Of a DNA stretch of 64,000 nucleotides, positions 8,287-15,975 are shown piece after piece (the first letter of the stretch is position 1; each line of letters starts with the position of its first letter). The stretch lies in NCBI GenBank assembly GCA_965215155.1, contig CBDCCY010000004.1, positions 3,038,001 to 3,102,000 of the forward strand, in the 5' to 3' direction. A program made the position numbers and the translations under genes. The notes beneath the pieces were generated by a model. It ran no database searches. It was not told where the DNA came from and saw only the letters and a list, made by a program, of their open reading frames with translations. Source of the DNA: JAGWAJ01 sp965215155. GTDB taxonomy: Bacteria; Acidobacteriota; Vicinamibacteria; Vicinamibacterales; UBA8438.

Positions 8287-8535
8287 TTACGGGGTGGGCC
8301 GCTCCGAGCCGGCGCGGGGGCGGGTGGCGATGAAGTCGAGCACCTCGTGCTCGACCCACCGGACGGCGCGGCTGCCGACGCGGAGCGGCTTCGGGAACCG
8401 GGACTCGCTCATCAGCGCGTAGACGGCCGAGCGGGACAGGGCCGTCAGCTCGGTCACGTCGCGCAGGGTGAGCAGCCTGGGCAGGGGGTTTCCGACGCTC
8501 GCACGCCGGCGGGTGAAGTCTCGGTTCGTGGTCAT
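8287..8535 (-). CDS. alpA: AlpA-type excisionase/regulator
   Basis: This 82-residue protein has one winged helix-turn-helix of the AlpA/MerR-like class: LLTLRDVTELTALSRSAVYALMSESRFPKPLRVGSRAVRW. AlpA proteins in P4 satellites and islands activate integrase expression or help excision. It is the first gene of a two-gene unit with the primase-helicase (5-bp gap). A strong ribosome site (AAGGAGGGC on the coding strand) precedes the ATG at 8535. The order integrase, then primase and AlpA reading toward it, is typical of phage satellites and mobilisable islands. Confidence 0.88.
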   Translation of the reverse strand: MTTNRDFTRRRASVGNPLPRLLTLRDVTELTALSRSAVYALMSESRFPKPLRVGSRAVRWVEHEVLDFIATRPRAGSERPTP

Positions 8536-9109
8536 CTTCAGCCCTCCTTGAGATGGCGGGATTGCGCGGCGATATCACGCCCCGCGGTTCGGAGAACAAC
8601 GTACCACAAACAGCGCAAACCCATGCAATGCAGCCATTTGCACGGATTAGACCCTTCTGGGCGCCTTCCGACCTGCTGAGACTGGACAGGACCGGATGAG
8701 CACCTTTCCGCACTCTATGAAGCGACCTGCACGGGCAAAGAAAATCTCGCCGCCCGCATTTTTCCGCATCGGGGGTCCATCCGCGGGCGAGCCGAGTGGG
8801 ACGACGGGACGGTTCCCGTCCAGGCCGGGCCGCAAGGCCCACAACGGCTGTCTGAGCGGAGGGGCGGACGGTGTGTCACCCGACAGGGTCGAAGCGCAGC
8901 GGAGAACGTGCGAAGCGCGTTGACACGCCGGCCGTCCCGTAGCTACCCGCCTCTGGTGGAATCCGCCGACCGGCTCCGCCCGACCTGCACGCGCTGCCGG
9001 AGAGCGCCGCAGGCGGGGCAGCGTTCATGGCCCGACGCTGGCGAGCGACGCGAGCCGGCCGGCCGGCGGAGACGGCAGGTTCTCACCCTTCCTGGAGGGA
9101 CAATTTCAA
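8536..9109. other. Noncoding stretch upstream of alpA
   Basis: No gene can be supported. It should contain the alpA promoter. A short segment at about 8815-8890 (around gggccgcaaggcccacaac) resembles 54375-54455 (around gggccgcaagccccataac). The last 25 bp (cccttcctggagggacaa near 9087-9104) resemble the sequence just before the second structured element (cccttcctcggagaggacaa near 49656-49675). Confidence 0.5.
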
Positions 9110-9193
9110 GGGGAGCGACCGCGACCCCGCAGGTGTGACGGAGGAGCACCGGCGGGGGCCGGAAACCGCCAGGTTTCCGCGTGGTCGCTCCCC
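9110..9193. ncRNA. Conserved three-stem noncoding element, copy 1
   Basis: The element folds into a closing stem P1 (ggggagcgacc 9110-9120 with ggtcgctcccc 9183-9193), hairpin P2 (ggtgt 9132-9136 with gcacc 9146-9150, loop gacggagga) and hairpin P3 (ggaaacc 9161-9167, loop gcca, ggtttcc 9172-9178). Copy 2 at 49684-49760 keeps the same stems and loop sizes with compensating changes in P2 and P3, which is evidence for selection on structure. The strand is unknown. It could be an RNA, or a DNA structure such as part of an origin of transfer or replication. I do not recognise a known riboswitch class. Confidence 0.65.
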
Positions 9194-9280
9194 TACTCCC
9201 ACCCGACCCTTTTGTCTGCACGTGGGGGTGGGTCTGTGATGTGGGAATCTGTTGACAGGAAACGACTTGGCTGGTTGCCG

Positions 9281-9365
9281 GGTGTAAGTTCAGGTGTGAC
9301 TGGAAGTGTAAGTTCGGCCGCCTGTCCTCCTTACACCCTTACTGCGGCATCATCGGTGTAAGTTC
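9281..9365. repeat. Iterons GTGTAAGTTC, left set
   Basis: Three direct copies of GTGTAAGTTC occur at 9282-9291, 9306-9315 and 9356-9365, with an inverted relative (ttacaccctta, 9331-9341) between them. The set begins about 90 bp to the right of the structured element. A related set follows copy 2 of that element (49851-49903). Short directly repeated sites next to a replication gene module usually bind an initiator or relaxosome protein. Confidence 0.7.
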
Positions 9366-9750
9366 GCCTCGGTCCTTGTTGTGATCAGACGACAGGTTGG
9401 ATCACACTCTCACCGTCGCCGCCTTGCTGCGCATCGTGTCGTCCGTGCTCTCCGCCTCCGGCCTGTTCTCCGTCCGTGCCCCCATCTGATTGTCCGCGAT
9501 CCCTCGATGTCCTCCCATGCTTCTGCCTCTTCCCCGTCCGCCTTCTGGTCGGTTTGCTTTCTCCGTCGAGCCTCCCGCACGCAACCCTTGTTCCGATTCA
9601 AGGCTCTCCGGCTGCTCCGTTCCCCGCCCCCTCGTGCCGACCTACGCTTGCGCCCGGACCCGCGTGCTCGACTCCGGTTCGTCCCGAGCTGATGCCGTCC
9701 GCTGTCCCCTCTTGACGGCGGCCGAGATCCTCGCCGCAGGCAGGCAGGCG
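9366..9750. other. Noncoding, pyrimidine-rich stretch
   Basis: No reading frame here looks like a protein. The plus strand is rich in C and T with many ctc, ccg and cct triplets, and I see no recognisable gene, terminator or repeat before the CCGGTCC-rich tract begins near 9751. Confidence 0.4.
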
Positions 9751-9790
9751 GTCGGCCGGTCCCCCGGTCCACCGGTCCACCGGTCGGCCG

Positions 9791-9922
9791 GTCCGCCGGT
9801 CCGCCCGGTCCGCCCGGTCCGCCGGTCCGAGACGGTCCGCCCGGTCCGCCGGTCCGAGACGGTCCGCCCGGTCCGCCGGTCCGAGACGGTCCGCCCGGTC
9901 CGCCGGTCCGCCCGGTCCGAGG
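9791..9922. repeat. 27-bp tandem repeat in a CCGGTCC-rich tract
   Basis: The motif gagacggtccgcccggtccg starts at 9829, 9856 and 9883, giving an exact 27-bp period, and partial units of the simpler ccggtccg type extend to both sides. It adjoins the first MITE-like unit at 9928. It encodes only low-complexity Gly-Pro-Arg frames, so it is treated as noncoding. Confidence 0.8.
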
Positions 9923-9927
9923 GTCCG

Positions 9928-10110
9928 GTAACCGTTCGGTCAAGCCGGTATCCGGCGTTACGGCAGTCGGACAAGCATCGTCGAACAGCGAGCCGATCCG
10001 GTCCGGGCGCCCTCCGTGCACAGGGGACATCAACCGGTGCTGGCCGTCGACAACGCCAGCGTCCGGTTTGGCCCGGCCGCATGTCCATACCGGCTTCGCC
10101 GAACGGTTAC
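9928..10110. mobile_element. MITE-like unit 1 with 24-bp terminal inverted repeats
   Basis: This 183-bp unit begins gtaaccgttcggtcaagccg and ends with the reverse complement of nearly the same 24 bp (10087-10110, two mismatches). The 8 bp agggtccg flank it on both sides (9920-9927 and 10111-10118). There is no transposase inside. Unit 2 follows immediately as a close relative. This structure fits a miniature inverted-repeat element with an 8-bp target duplication, or a tandem duplication of a 191-bp module. Confidence 0.7.
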
Positions 10111-10118
10111 AGGGTCCG

Positions 10119-10303
10119 GTAACCGTTCGGTCGTCCCGGTATCCGGCGTTGCGGCAGTCGGGGCAAGCATCGTCGAACAGCGGGCCGATCCGGTCCGGCG
10201 CCCTCCCTGCACAGGGACGTCCACCGGTGCTGGCCGTCGACAACGCCAGCGTCCGGTTGGTTGGCCCGCTCCCATGTCCATACCGGCTTGGCCGAACGGT
10301 TAC
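10119..10303. mobile_element. MITE-like unit 2
   Basis: This 185-bp unit is closely similar along its whole length to unit 1. Its terminal repeats are 10119-10142 and 10280-10303. The same 8 bp agggtccg follow it at 10304-10311. Between the ends both units carry a conserved core (ccggtgctggccgtcgacaa). Differences between the units are scattered single bases and small indels, so the duplication is not recent. Confidence 0.7.
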
Positions 10304-10384
10304 AGGGTCCGAGAGCAGCGTGGTTGCGACGATGGCGACTGGGAATTGCATACGGAACGGGCGACGCTCGCGCACGGAAGACGC

Positions 10385-11464
10385 CTAAGCAGTTTGAAAA
10401 CAATGACTTACAAGAACTTGCCGTAGACAGGACCGGAAGCCGTGTGGGACAGCGGCGACGCGGTGCCACTGGAGCACCCGCAGCATCCGCTTCTCGTCGA
10501 GCTGCTTGCCGCTCCGGCCGGGGAACACCAGCGGGCTACCGCCGTCGCCGAGTCCCCGTGCCGCATCGAGGATCTCCAGCGCACGCCCGCACAGGGGCAC
10601 CCGGTGGCCGCGCTTCATCTTCATCCGCTCGGCCGGGATCGTCCACACGCGGGCCTCGGTGTCCATCTCGGCCCACAGCGCCCCGCGCACCTCGCCCGAC
10701 CGCCCGGCGGTCAGCACCAGAAACTCGAACGCCAACTTGACGGCTGGCATCGTCCGCGACGTGTGCATCGTCGCGATGGCCGCCGCGACCTGCCCGTGCG
10801 GCAGCGCCTGCCGGTGCTGCACGACCTCGTGCTGCGGGCCGAGGATCGGCAGGATTCGGTCACAAGGATTGTCGTGACGCATCTCCATCGCCACGGCCCA
10901 CTCCAGCACGGCCCGGATGCGCTGGCGCACGGTCCGGGCGGTCTGCATCTTCACGTGCCAGATGGGCGTGAGGACCTGGAGCACGTCGGCGCTGTCGACC
11001 TCCGAGACGGGCCGGCTGCCGATGCGCGGGAAGACGTAACGCTCGAGACTGCGGAGCCACTCGGTCGCCTGCCTCGGACTGCGCCAGCCGGCCCGCTTCG
11101 CCTCGACCACGGTGGCGGCGGCCTCGGCGAAGGTGGGCATGCCCTGGGCGCGGCGCCGCTCGGCGAGCGGGTCGCCGCCCGAACGGGCGAGCTTGCGGTT
11201 GGCGAGGGCCTTCTCGCGGGCCTCGGCGAGCGTGACCAGATGGACGCTGCCGAGCCCGAGTTCGTGTTTCCGGCCCCGGATGACGAGGCGCTGGATCCAG
11301 CTTCGGGTGCCGGTGCGCTGGACGTAGAGGTACAACCCGTTGCCGTCAGCGTGCCGCCCGACGGGCGCGGTACGGACGAAGGCGGCGGAGAGCGCGTGGT
11401 GGGGGTGTCGGCCCTTGGGCTTGGTCTTCCTGGGTGTCGGGGCGTCGCGGGTCACATAATCCAT
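10385..11464 (-). pseudogene. P4-type integrase lacking its catalytic tyrosine end
   Basis: From the ATG at 11464 the frame encodes an arm-binding domain (GRHPHHALSAAFVRTAPVGRHADGNGLYLYV), the central domain and most of the catalytic domain (LTAGRSGEVRGALW, then PHGFRS). After PHGFRSCLRQ the similarity to the other integrases ends and a stop follows at 10385, so the second His and the nucleophilic Tyr are missing. The protein would be inactive. The break lies about 80 bp from the MITE-like unit 2, so a deletion or insertion next to it probably removed the end. A TATATCAT box lies just before the start, suggesting a very short leader. Confidence 0.85.
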
Positions 11465-11528
11465 TCCCCAATGATATACAGGAAGTCGGCGGATTGCACG
11501 CGACGTTCTGACCGGGACAGCCCGGCGC

Positions 11529-11541
11529 GACGAATCATAAA
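11529..11541. other. Conserved 13-mer upstream of integrase (attachment-site candidate)
   Basis: gacgaatcataaa occurs here and again at 18268-18280, in each case about 70 bp upstream of the start of a minus-strand integrase gene (11464 and 18203). The 110 bp between the start codons and this motif are alignable between the two places, and the following AT-rich bases (about 11542-11565) are also related. Phage-like integrases often sit beside their attachment site, so this could be the att core. It could also just be the shared promoter region of related integrases. Confidence 0.35.
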
Positions 11542-11610
11542 TGATTATTAGTCAGATGTTTAAGGTCAGTTTCGGACTTCGATGAACGTCAGCGGACCAC
11601 AATAGCCCGT

Positions 11611-12762
11611 TGGTGTGACGGCCACGGCCTGTACCTCGACGTACGGCCCACCGGCAGCCGCAGCTGGGTGCAGCGGCTCGCCATCCGCGGCCGGCGCCGC
11701 GAACTCGGACTCGGCGGCTTCCCCCTCGTCTCGCTCAAGGAGGCCCGCGAGGTCGCCTTCGCCAACCGCAAGCTCGCCCGCGGCGGCGGCGATCCGCTCG
11801 CCGAGAAGCGTCGCGCCAGCGGCATGCCCACCTTCGCTGAGGCCGCCGACCGGGTCTGGACCGACATGCGCCCCGGCTGGCGCAACCCGAGGCACGCCCA
11901 CAACTGGAAGTCGAGCCTCGCCCGGTTCGCGTTCCCGCACATCGGCAGGATGCCCGTCTGCGACGTGAAGAGCGCCGACGTCATCGACACGCTGCGGCCG
12001 ATCTGGCACGAGTACCCCACCACGGCCCAGCGCGTCCGCCACCGGATCCGCGCCGTGCTCGAGTGGGCCGTTGCGATGGAGCTTCGCAACGACAACCCAT
12101 GTGACCGCATCGGCCCGGCGCTCGGCCCGCAGAACACCATCGTGACGCACCGGCAGGCGCTGCCTCATCAGGACGTGGCCGCGGCCATCGCGGCGGTGAG
12201 GGCGTCGGACGCGACTCCCCTCGTCAAGCTGGCGCTGGAGTTCCTGGTGTTGACCGCCGTGCGGTCCGGCGACGTGCGGGGGGCGCTGTGGGCCGAGATT
12301 GACACGAGGTCCCGCGTGTGGACCATCCCGGCCACGCGCATAAAGATGAAGCGCGAGCATCGTGTGCCGCTCTGCGGGCGCGCCATCGAGATCCTCGACA
12401 CGGCGCGGAAGCTCGGCGCCGGCCGCCCGCTCGTGTTCCCGACCCCCCGCGGCAAGCAGTTCACCGGCATGGCCCTGTCGGGTCTGCTCAAGCGCCTGGA
12501 GATCGCCGCGGTCCCGCATGGCTTCAGATCGTCGTTCCGAGACTGGGTGGCCGAGGAGACGGACCACCCGCGGGAGGTCGCCGAGGCGGCGCTGGCGCAC
12601 CTGGTCCGCAACCCGGTGGAGGCGGCCTATGCGAGATCGGACCTGTTCGAGCGTCGGCGGCGGCTCATGAACGACTGGGCCGAGTACATCGAGAACCCCA
12701 ACCCCGAGCAACCTCCCGCCGCCGAACCAGCACAACCGGGAGTCGGACCCGTGGCACCCTGA
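11611..12762 (+). pseudogene. P4-type integrase lacking its N-terminus
   Basis: The frame is homologous to the neighbouring integrases from CDGHGLYLDVRPTGSRSWVQRL onward, so about 40-50 residues of the arm-binding domain are missing and no in-frame start precedes the homologous part. The first in-frame ATG is at 11668. The catalytic residues are present: LTAVRSGDVRG, PHGFRSSFRDW, LAHLVRNPVEAAYARSD. An ATG at 11582 is in another frame and meets a stop at once. A shortened protein from 11668 could still be made, but it would lack most of the arm-binding domain. It is divergently arranged relative to the truncated integrase at 10385-11464. Confidence 0.75.
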
Positions 12763-13392
12763 CCTCCGCTGAACCCGATCCAGATCCTCCTCCCTGGTCG
12801 ACCGCGCCGGCGCCCAAGACGAGTCAGGCGCGGTGACGGCCGGACATCGACTGCAGTACGGATCGACCGGGGAGAACATCGAGCGGGACCGGCGAACACG
12901 AGAAGATCCGGGCGGGCGACAACGAGGATCTCGGCAGCGTCGAGGACCGTGAGAGCGCGACATCGAAGCACACGAACACTGGCTCCTGATACCCGTTAGG
13001 TCTCAGGAGCCAGCATACCCAATGTCCGACATTGGGCTGGCGGGGGGCGCCGCCCCCTCGACCCCCGGACGGAGATACGGCGCGACGCCGCGCCGGTTCG
13101 GAGCCGCCGTCGATGCGGCCGTCGCCGGGCCGGTCGCCGGCAGGAGCACCAACGTCGTGCGGCCCCCGGCGTCCGGTAGCGCACGGTCGCCCACGGCCGT
13201 CAACCTGCTCCGCAGGTCCTCCACTTCGTTCCGGCCTTTCAGGTGACTGCCGCGACCGACCGTGCGGATTCGCTCTTGCGGGCCAGCCGGAAGGCTGACC
13301 CGCCTTCTCGACACGAACAAGCTGCGCCGCTCCGTTGTCGCGGCGGACCGGACCCGAGACCGCGCGGTCGGTGTGGCAGGGTCAGTCAGGGT
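12763..13392. other. Noncoding stretch with hairpins and a repeated segment
   Basis: No gene is supported. It contains an 11-bp stem (ctggctcctga 12979-12989 with tcaggagccag 13003-13013) and directly after it the palindrome ccaatgtccgacattgg (13019-13035). The first hairpin may be a terminator-like structure. From 13205 to 13350 the minus strand is homologous to 50195-50400. Confidence 0.5.
13205..13350 (-). repeat. Dispersed repeat related to 50195-50400
   Basis: Read on the minus strand, this stretch shares long matching runs with the plus strand at 50195-50400, including ccgcgacaac, agcggcgc, ggctggcccgcaa, ccgcacggtcgg and cgcggcagtcacc. A hairpin is kept in both (gggtcagcc with ggctggccc here; ggccagcc with ggctggcc there), with a T-G pair replacing a C-G pair. 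Frames are not conserved between the copies, so a protein origin is doubtful. Confidence 0.6.
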
Positions 13393-13665
13393 CCGGCATC
13401 GTCCGACAAATGCGGCAGGAGTCCCGGTTCGATCCCGAAGCCCGGTCGCCGGTCGGCGCCGTCGGCCTGCTACAGATCATGCCCTACACGGCCGCCACGC
13501 TCGCGGTGAGCGCCGGCATCGGCTACATCGTGACGGACGCGGTGGTGGCGTGCGGCCCGGCACCAGGGGGAGGATTTCTTCATCGACTCGATTCCCTACC
13601 GCGAGACGCGGAGCTTCGTGCGCGCGGTGCTTGCGAACTACGCCGCCTACCGGCTCGACGACTGA
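13393..13665 (+). pseudogene. Lytic transglycosylase remnant
   Basis: One frame encodes MRQESRFDPEARSPVGAVGL followed by LQIMPYTAATLA, which is the Slt-type lysozyme-fold core with its catalytic Glu in RQES. About 140 bp later another frame encodes EDFFIDSIPYRETRSFVRAV and LANYAAYRLDD before a stop, which is the usual C-terminal end of soluble lytic transglycosylases. Both the upstream domain and a middle part are missing, and a frame shift separates the pieces. It stands 7 bp from the stop of the convergent ggt gene. Confidence 0.8.
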
Positions 13666-13672
13666 AGGGTCT

Positions 13673-15379
13673 TCAGTACCCGACCGCCCGGGCGTCGGCC
13701 CGACGGCGGTCCGCCCCGCCGGCGAGCACGTCCGGTTCGGCATCGAGGACGATTGCATGCGCCGCCCCCTGGCGCGCACGCACCGCGAGGCGGTGGCCAC
13801 GCGCATCAAGCAGCGCGGCCGTGTCGGGAGAGAGGCCGTAGCGCTCGTGGAAGATCCGGTCCGGCAGCCACTGGTGGTGGAAGCGGGGCGCGTCGACCGC
13901 CTCCTGCACGTTCATTCCGAAGTCGATCACGTTGAGGATCGTGTGCAGCACGGTGTTGATGATGGTGCGCCCGCCGGGACTCCCGGTCACCATCACGAGC
14001 CGGCCGTCCTGCGCGACGATCGTCGGCGTCATGCTCGACAACATCCGCTTGCCGGGCGCGGCCAGATTGGGCGCGGTGCCGATGAGGCCGTCCGCCGTCG
14101 TGAGGCCGGGCGCGGCGTTGAAGTCGCCCATCTCGTTGTTCAGCAGGAACCCGGCGCCCGGCACGACGATGCGCGAGCCGTAGGACTGCTCCAGGGTCGT
14201 CGTCAGCGAGACGGCGTTCCGCTCCGCATCGACGACCGACACGTGCGTCGTCTCCCGGCCCTCTGCCGGCCACTCGAACACGTCCGGGCCGGACTCCGAC
14301 GCGCGCTCCGGTTCGATGCCGGCGCGCAGCCCCTCCGCGTAGGACTTCGACGTGAGGCGGACGACCGGCATCGCCGGGTTGAAGTCGGGGTCGCCGAGGT
14401 GGCGGGCTCGATCCGCGAAGCCGCGCCGCATCGCCTCGGCCATGCGGTGGATGTTGAGCGCCGAGCCGTGACCGGCCGCACTCAGGTCGTAGCCCTCGAG
14501 CACGTTGAGCATCTGGACGAGGGTGACTCCGCCGGAGCTCGGGGGCGGCATCGAGAGCACGGTGTAGCCCCGGTAGGTTCCCCGGATCGGCTCGCGCACC
14601 CGCGCCTCGTAGGCGGCGAGATCGGCCTCCGTGATCAGCCCGCCGCGCTCGGCCATCTCGCGCGCGATGAGCGCGGCGGTCCTGCCGCGGTAGAAGCCGT
14701 CCGGGCCGTGCGCCGCGATGCGGTCGAGGGTCTCCGCCAGGTCCGCCTGGCGCAGGCGTTCGCCCGGCTCGTAGGGAGCTCCGCGCTTCGAGAACGCCGC
14801 GAGCGACGCCGGATAGCGGGCCATCCGGGGCAGGACGGCCGCCAGCGAGGCGGCGCGTGCGTAGGAGAGCACGAATCCGTCGCGGGCGAGCGCGACCGCC
14901 GGCTCCACCAGCCGCCGCCACGGCAGGCGACCGTGGTCGGACCAGGCGCGATGGAGCCCGGCGACGGTGCCCGGCACACCGACCGCGACGTGGCTGTCGT
15001 GGTGACGGGCGGCGTCGTAGACGCCCCCGGCCAGGAACATCTCCGGCGACGCCGCGGCCGGGGCCGTCTCCCGAAAGTCGTAGGCGGCCGCGGACCCGTC
15101 CGCCGCACGATGGACGAGGAACCCGCCGCCGCCGACGTTGCCGGCGGCCGGCAGGGTCACCGCGAGCGCGAAGGCCGTCGCGACCGCCGCATCGACGGCC
15201 GACCCACCGGCCCGCAGCACGTCGAGCCCGACCTCCGCGGCAAGGCCGTCGGAGGCGACCACCATGCCGCGGCGGGCCCGCACCGGCTCGGAGTTCGCGC
15301 CGCTGGTCGCGACGACGAGCGCGACCGCAGCGCAGACCGCCGCGGCGCGGATACGAGTCGGCGTCTTCAGGTTCGGCAT
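13673..15379 (-). CDS. ggt: Gamma-glutamyltransferase
   Basis: This 568-residue enzyme begins with a signal peptide (KTPTRIRAAAVCAAVALVVATSG), so it acts in the periplasm, transferring or hydrolysing the gamma-glutamyl group of glutathione. Early conserved motifs are GGSAVDAAVATAFALAV and AGNVGGGGFLVH. The autoprocessing site is the Thr of ETTHVSVVD, which becomes the nucleophile of the small subunit; LLNNEMGDF and GSPGGRTIINTV follow as in the family. Length and order are normal. The ATG at 15379 was chosen because it starts the signal peptide; the longer frame is not plausible. It appears intact amid degraded neighbours. Confidence 0.92.
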   Translation of the reverse strand: MPNLKTPTRIRAAAVCAAVALVVATSGANSEPVRARRGMVVASDGLAAEVGLDVLRAGGSAVDAAVATAFALAVTLPAAGNVGGGGFLVHRAADGSAAAYDFRETAPAAASPEMFLAGGVYDAARHHDSHVAVGVPGTVAGLHRAWSDHGRLPWRRLVEPAVALARDGFVLSYARAASLAAVLPRMARYPASLAAFSKRGAPYEPGERLRQADLAETLDRIAAHGPDGFYRGRTAALIAREMAERGGLITEADLAAYEARVREPIRGTYRGYTVLSMPPPSSGGVTLVQMLNVLEGYDLSAAGHGSALNIHRMAEAMRRGFADRARHLGDPDFNPAMPVVRLTSKSYAEGLRAGIEPERASESGPDVFEWPAEGRETTHVSVVDAERNAVSLTTTLEQSYGSRIVVPGAGFLLNNEMGDFNAAPGLTTADGLIGTAPNLAAPGKRMLSSMTPTIVAQDGRLVMVTGSPGGRTIINTVLHTILNVIDFGMNVQEAVDAPRFHHQWLPDRIFHERYGLSPDTAALLDARGHRLAVRARQGAAHAIVLDAEPDVLAGGADRRRADARAVGY

Positions 15380-15399
15380 GGCCTGGTTCCGCACCCTTC

Positions 15400-15893
15400 T
15401 CACTTCAACTTCAGCACCGGATAGTCCGGCCAGCGCGGCCTCACCGCACGGTTGCCGCAGTCGGCAATCAGGTCGAGGGTCTGGAGGACGATCTGGCCCA
15501 CAAGCGGCTCGCTCATCGGCGGACCGACGATGCACTCGTGATCATGAACCGATCGCAGACCTCGACGGTCACGGGTCCCGCGACCGGACGCTCTTCTTTC
15601 CTTTCGCCCGCGTACGGGACGACCGCCGCGCGTCGCGACGCCAGCCCCAGGCGCTCGACGACGTTCTGCGGCAGCACGAGCATGGCCGCGCTGGTGTCCA
15701 CGACGGCGTTCACACGGGTACGGCGGATGCTGGATTCGTCGCGCAGACCCTGCTCGAAGCCTACCCGGTCCCCCGCGTTCTCCAGGTCGACGCCGACGAC
15801 GATCTCACCCTTGTTTAGGTGTACGTCCTGCGGTCCCTGGCCGCGCAGACGAGCAGGGACCACACGTGCTGTACTTCTCTGGTACTTCGTCAT
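15400..15893 (-). pseudogene. Retropepsin-like aspartyl protease gene with a frame shift
   Basis: From the ATG at 15893 the frame runs through RTRVNAVVDTSAAMLVLPQNVVERLGL, where VDTSAAM stands for the DTGA-type catalytic motif of clan AA proteases, and ends near 15513. A second frame continues with DHECIVGPPMSEPLVGQIVL and QTLDLIADCGNRAVRPRW, the normal C-terminal half, ending at 15400. A single shift near 15540 joins them. Such small proteins occur widely in acidobacterial genomes, often without known function. It lies upstream of ggt on the same strand with about 20 bp between. Confidence 0.72.
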
Positions 15894-15975
15894 CGATCAC
15901 GCCTGAACGCGCCGCAGCCTCGGGTCAATGGTATGGGTACGGCATCAGGGGCGTCGCCCTCGACGACCTGTATTC

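Noticed and set aside
9110..9193. Known riboswitch (cobalamin, c-di-GMP, glycine or SAH type)
   Set aside because: None of the conserved cores I know for these classes matches the loops racgragga and gcca.
8943..9221. Small protein encoded across structured element copy 1
   Set aside because: The matching region at copy 2 has different frames and a changed spacing, while paired bases are conserved, so structure rather than protein is kept.
9829..9927. Possible CRISPR array from regular repeats
   Set aside because: The 27-bp units are head-to-tail with no unique spacers, and no cas gene is near.
9410..10375. Long minus-strand frame rich in Gly-Pro-Ser-Arg across the repeat tract
   Set aside because: It follows the 27-bp repeats and both MITE-like units, shows no protein-like composition and has no ribosome site; the repeats explain it.
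12979..13013. Integron attC site because of gttaggt
   Set aside because: The core-like 7-mer is in the loop of a short hairpin rather than at the site ends, and no integron integrase or cassette array is present.
13428..13445. tRNA-like ggttcgatcccga
   Set aside because: It lies in the coding frame of the lytic transglycosylase remnant (RFDPEA) and no cloverleaf forms around it; no tRNA or rRNA gene was found anywhere in the window.
13262..15424. 720-residue plus-strand frame opposite ggt
   Set aside because: It is the antisense shadow of ggt; composition is Arg/His-rich and no motifs are visible.
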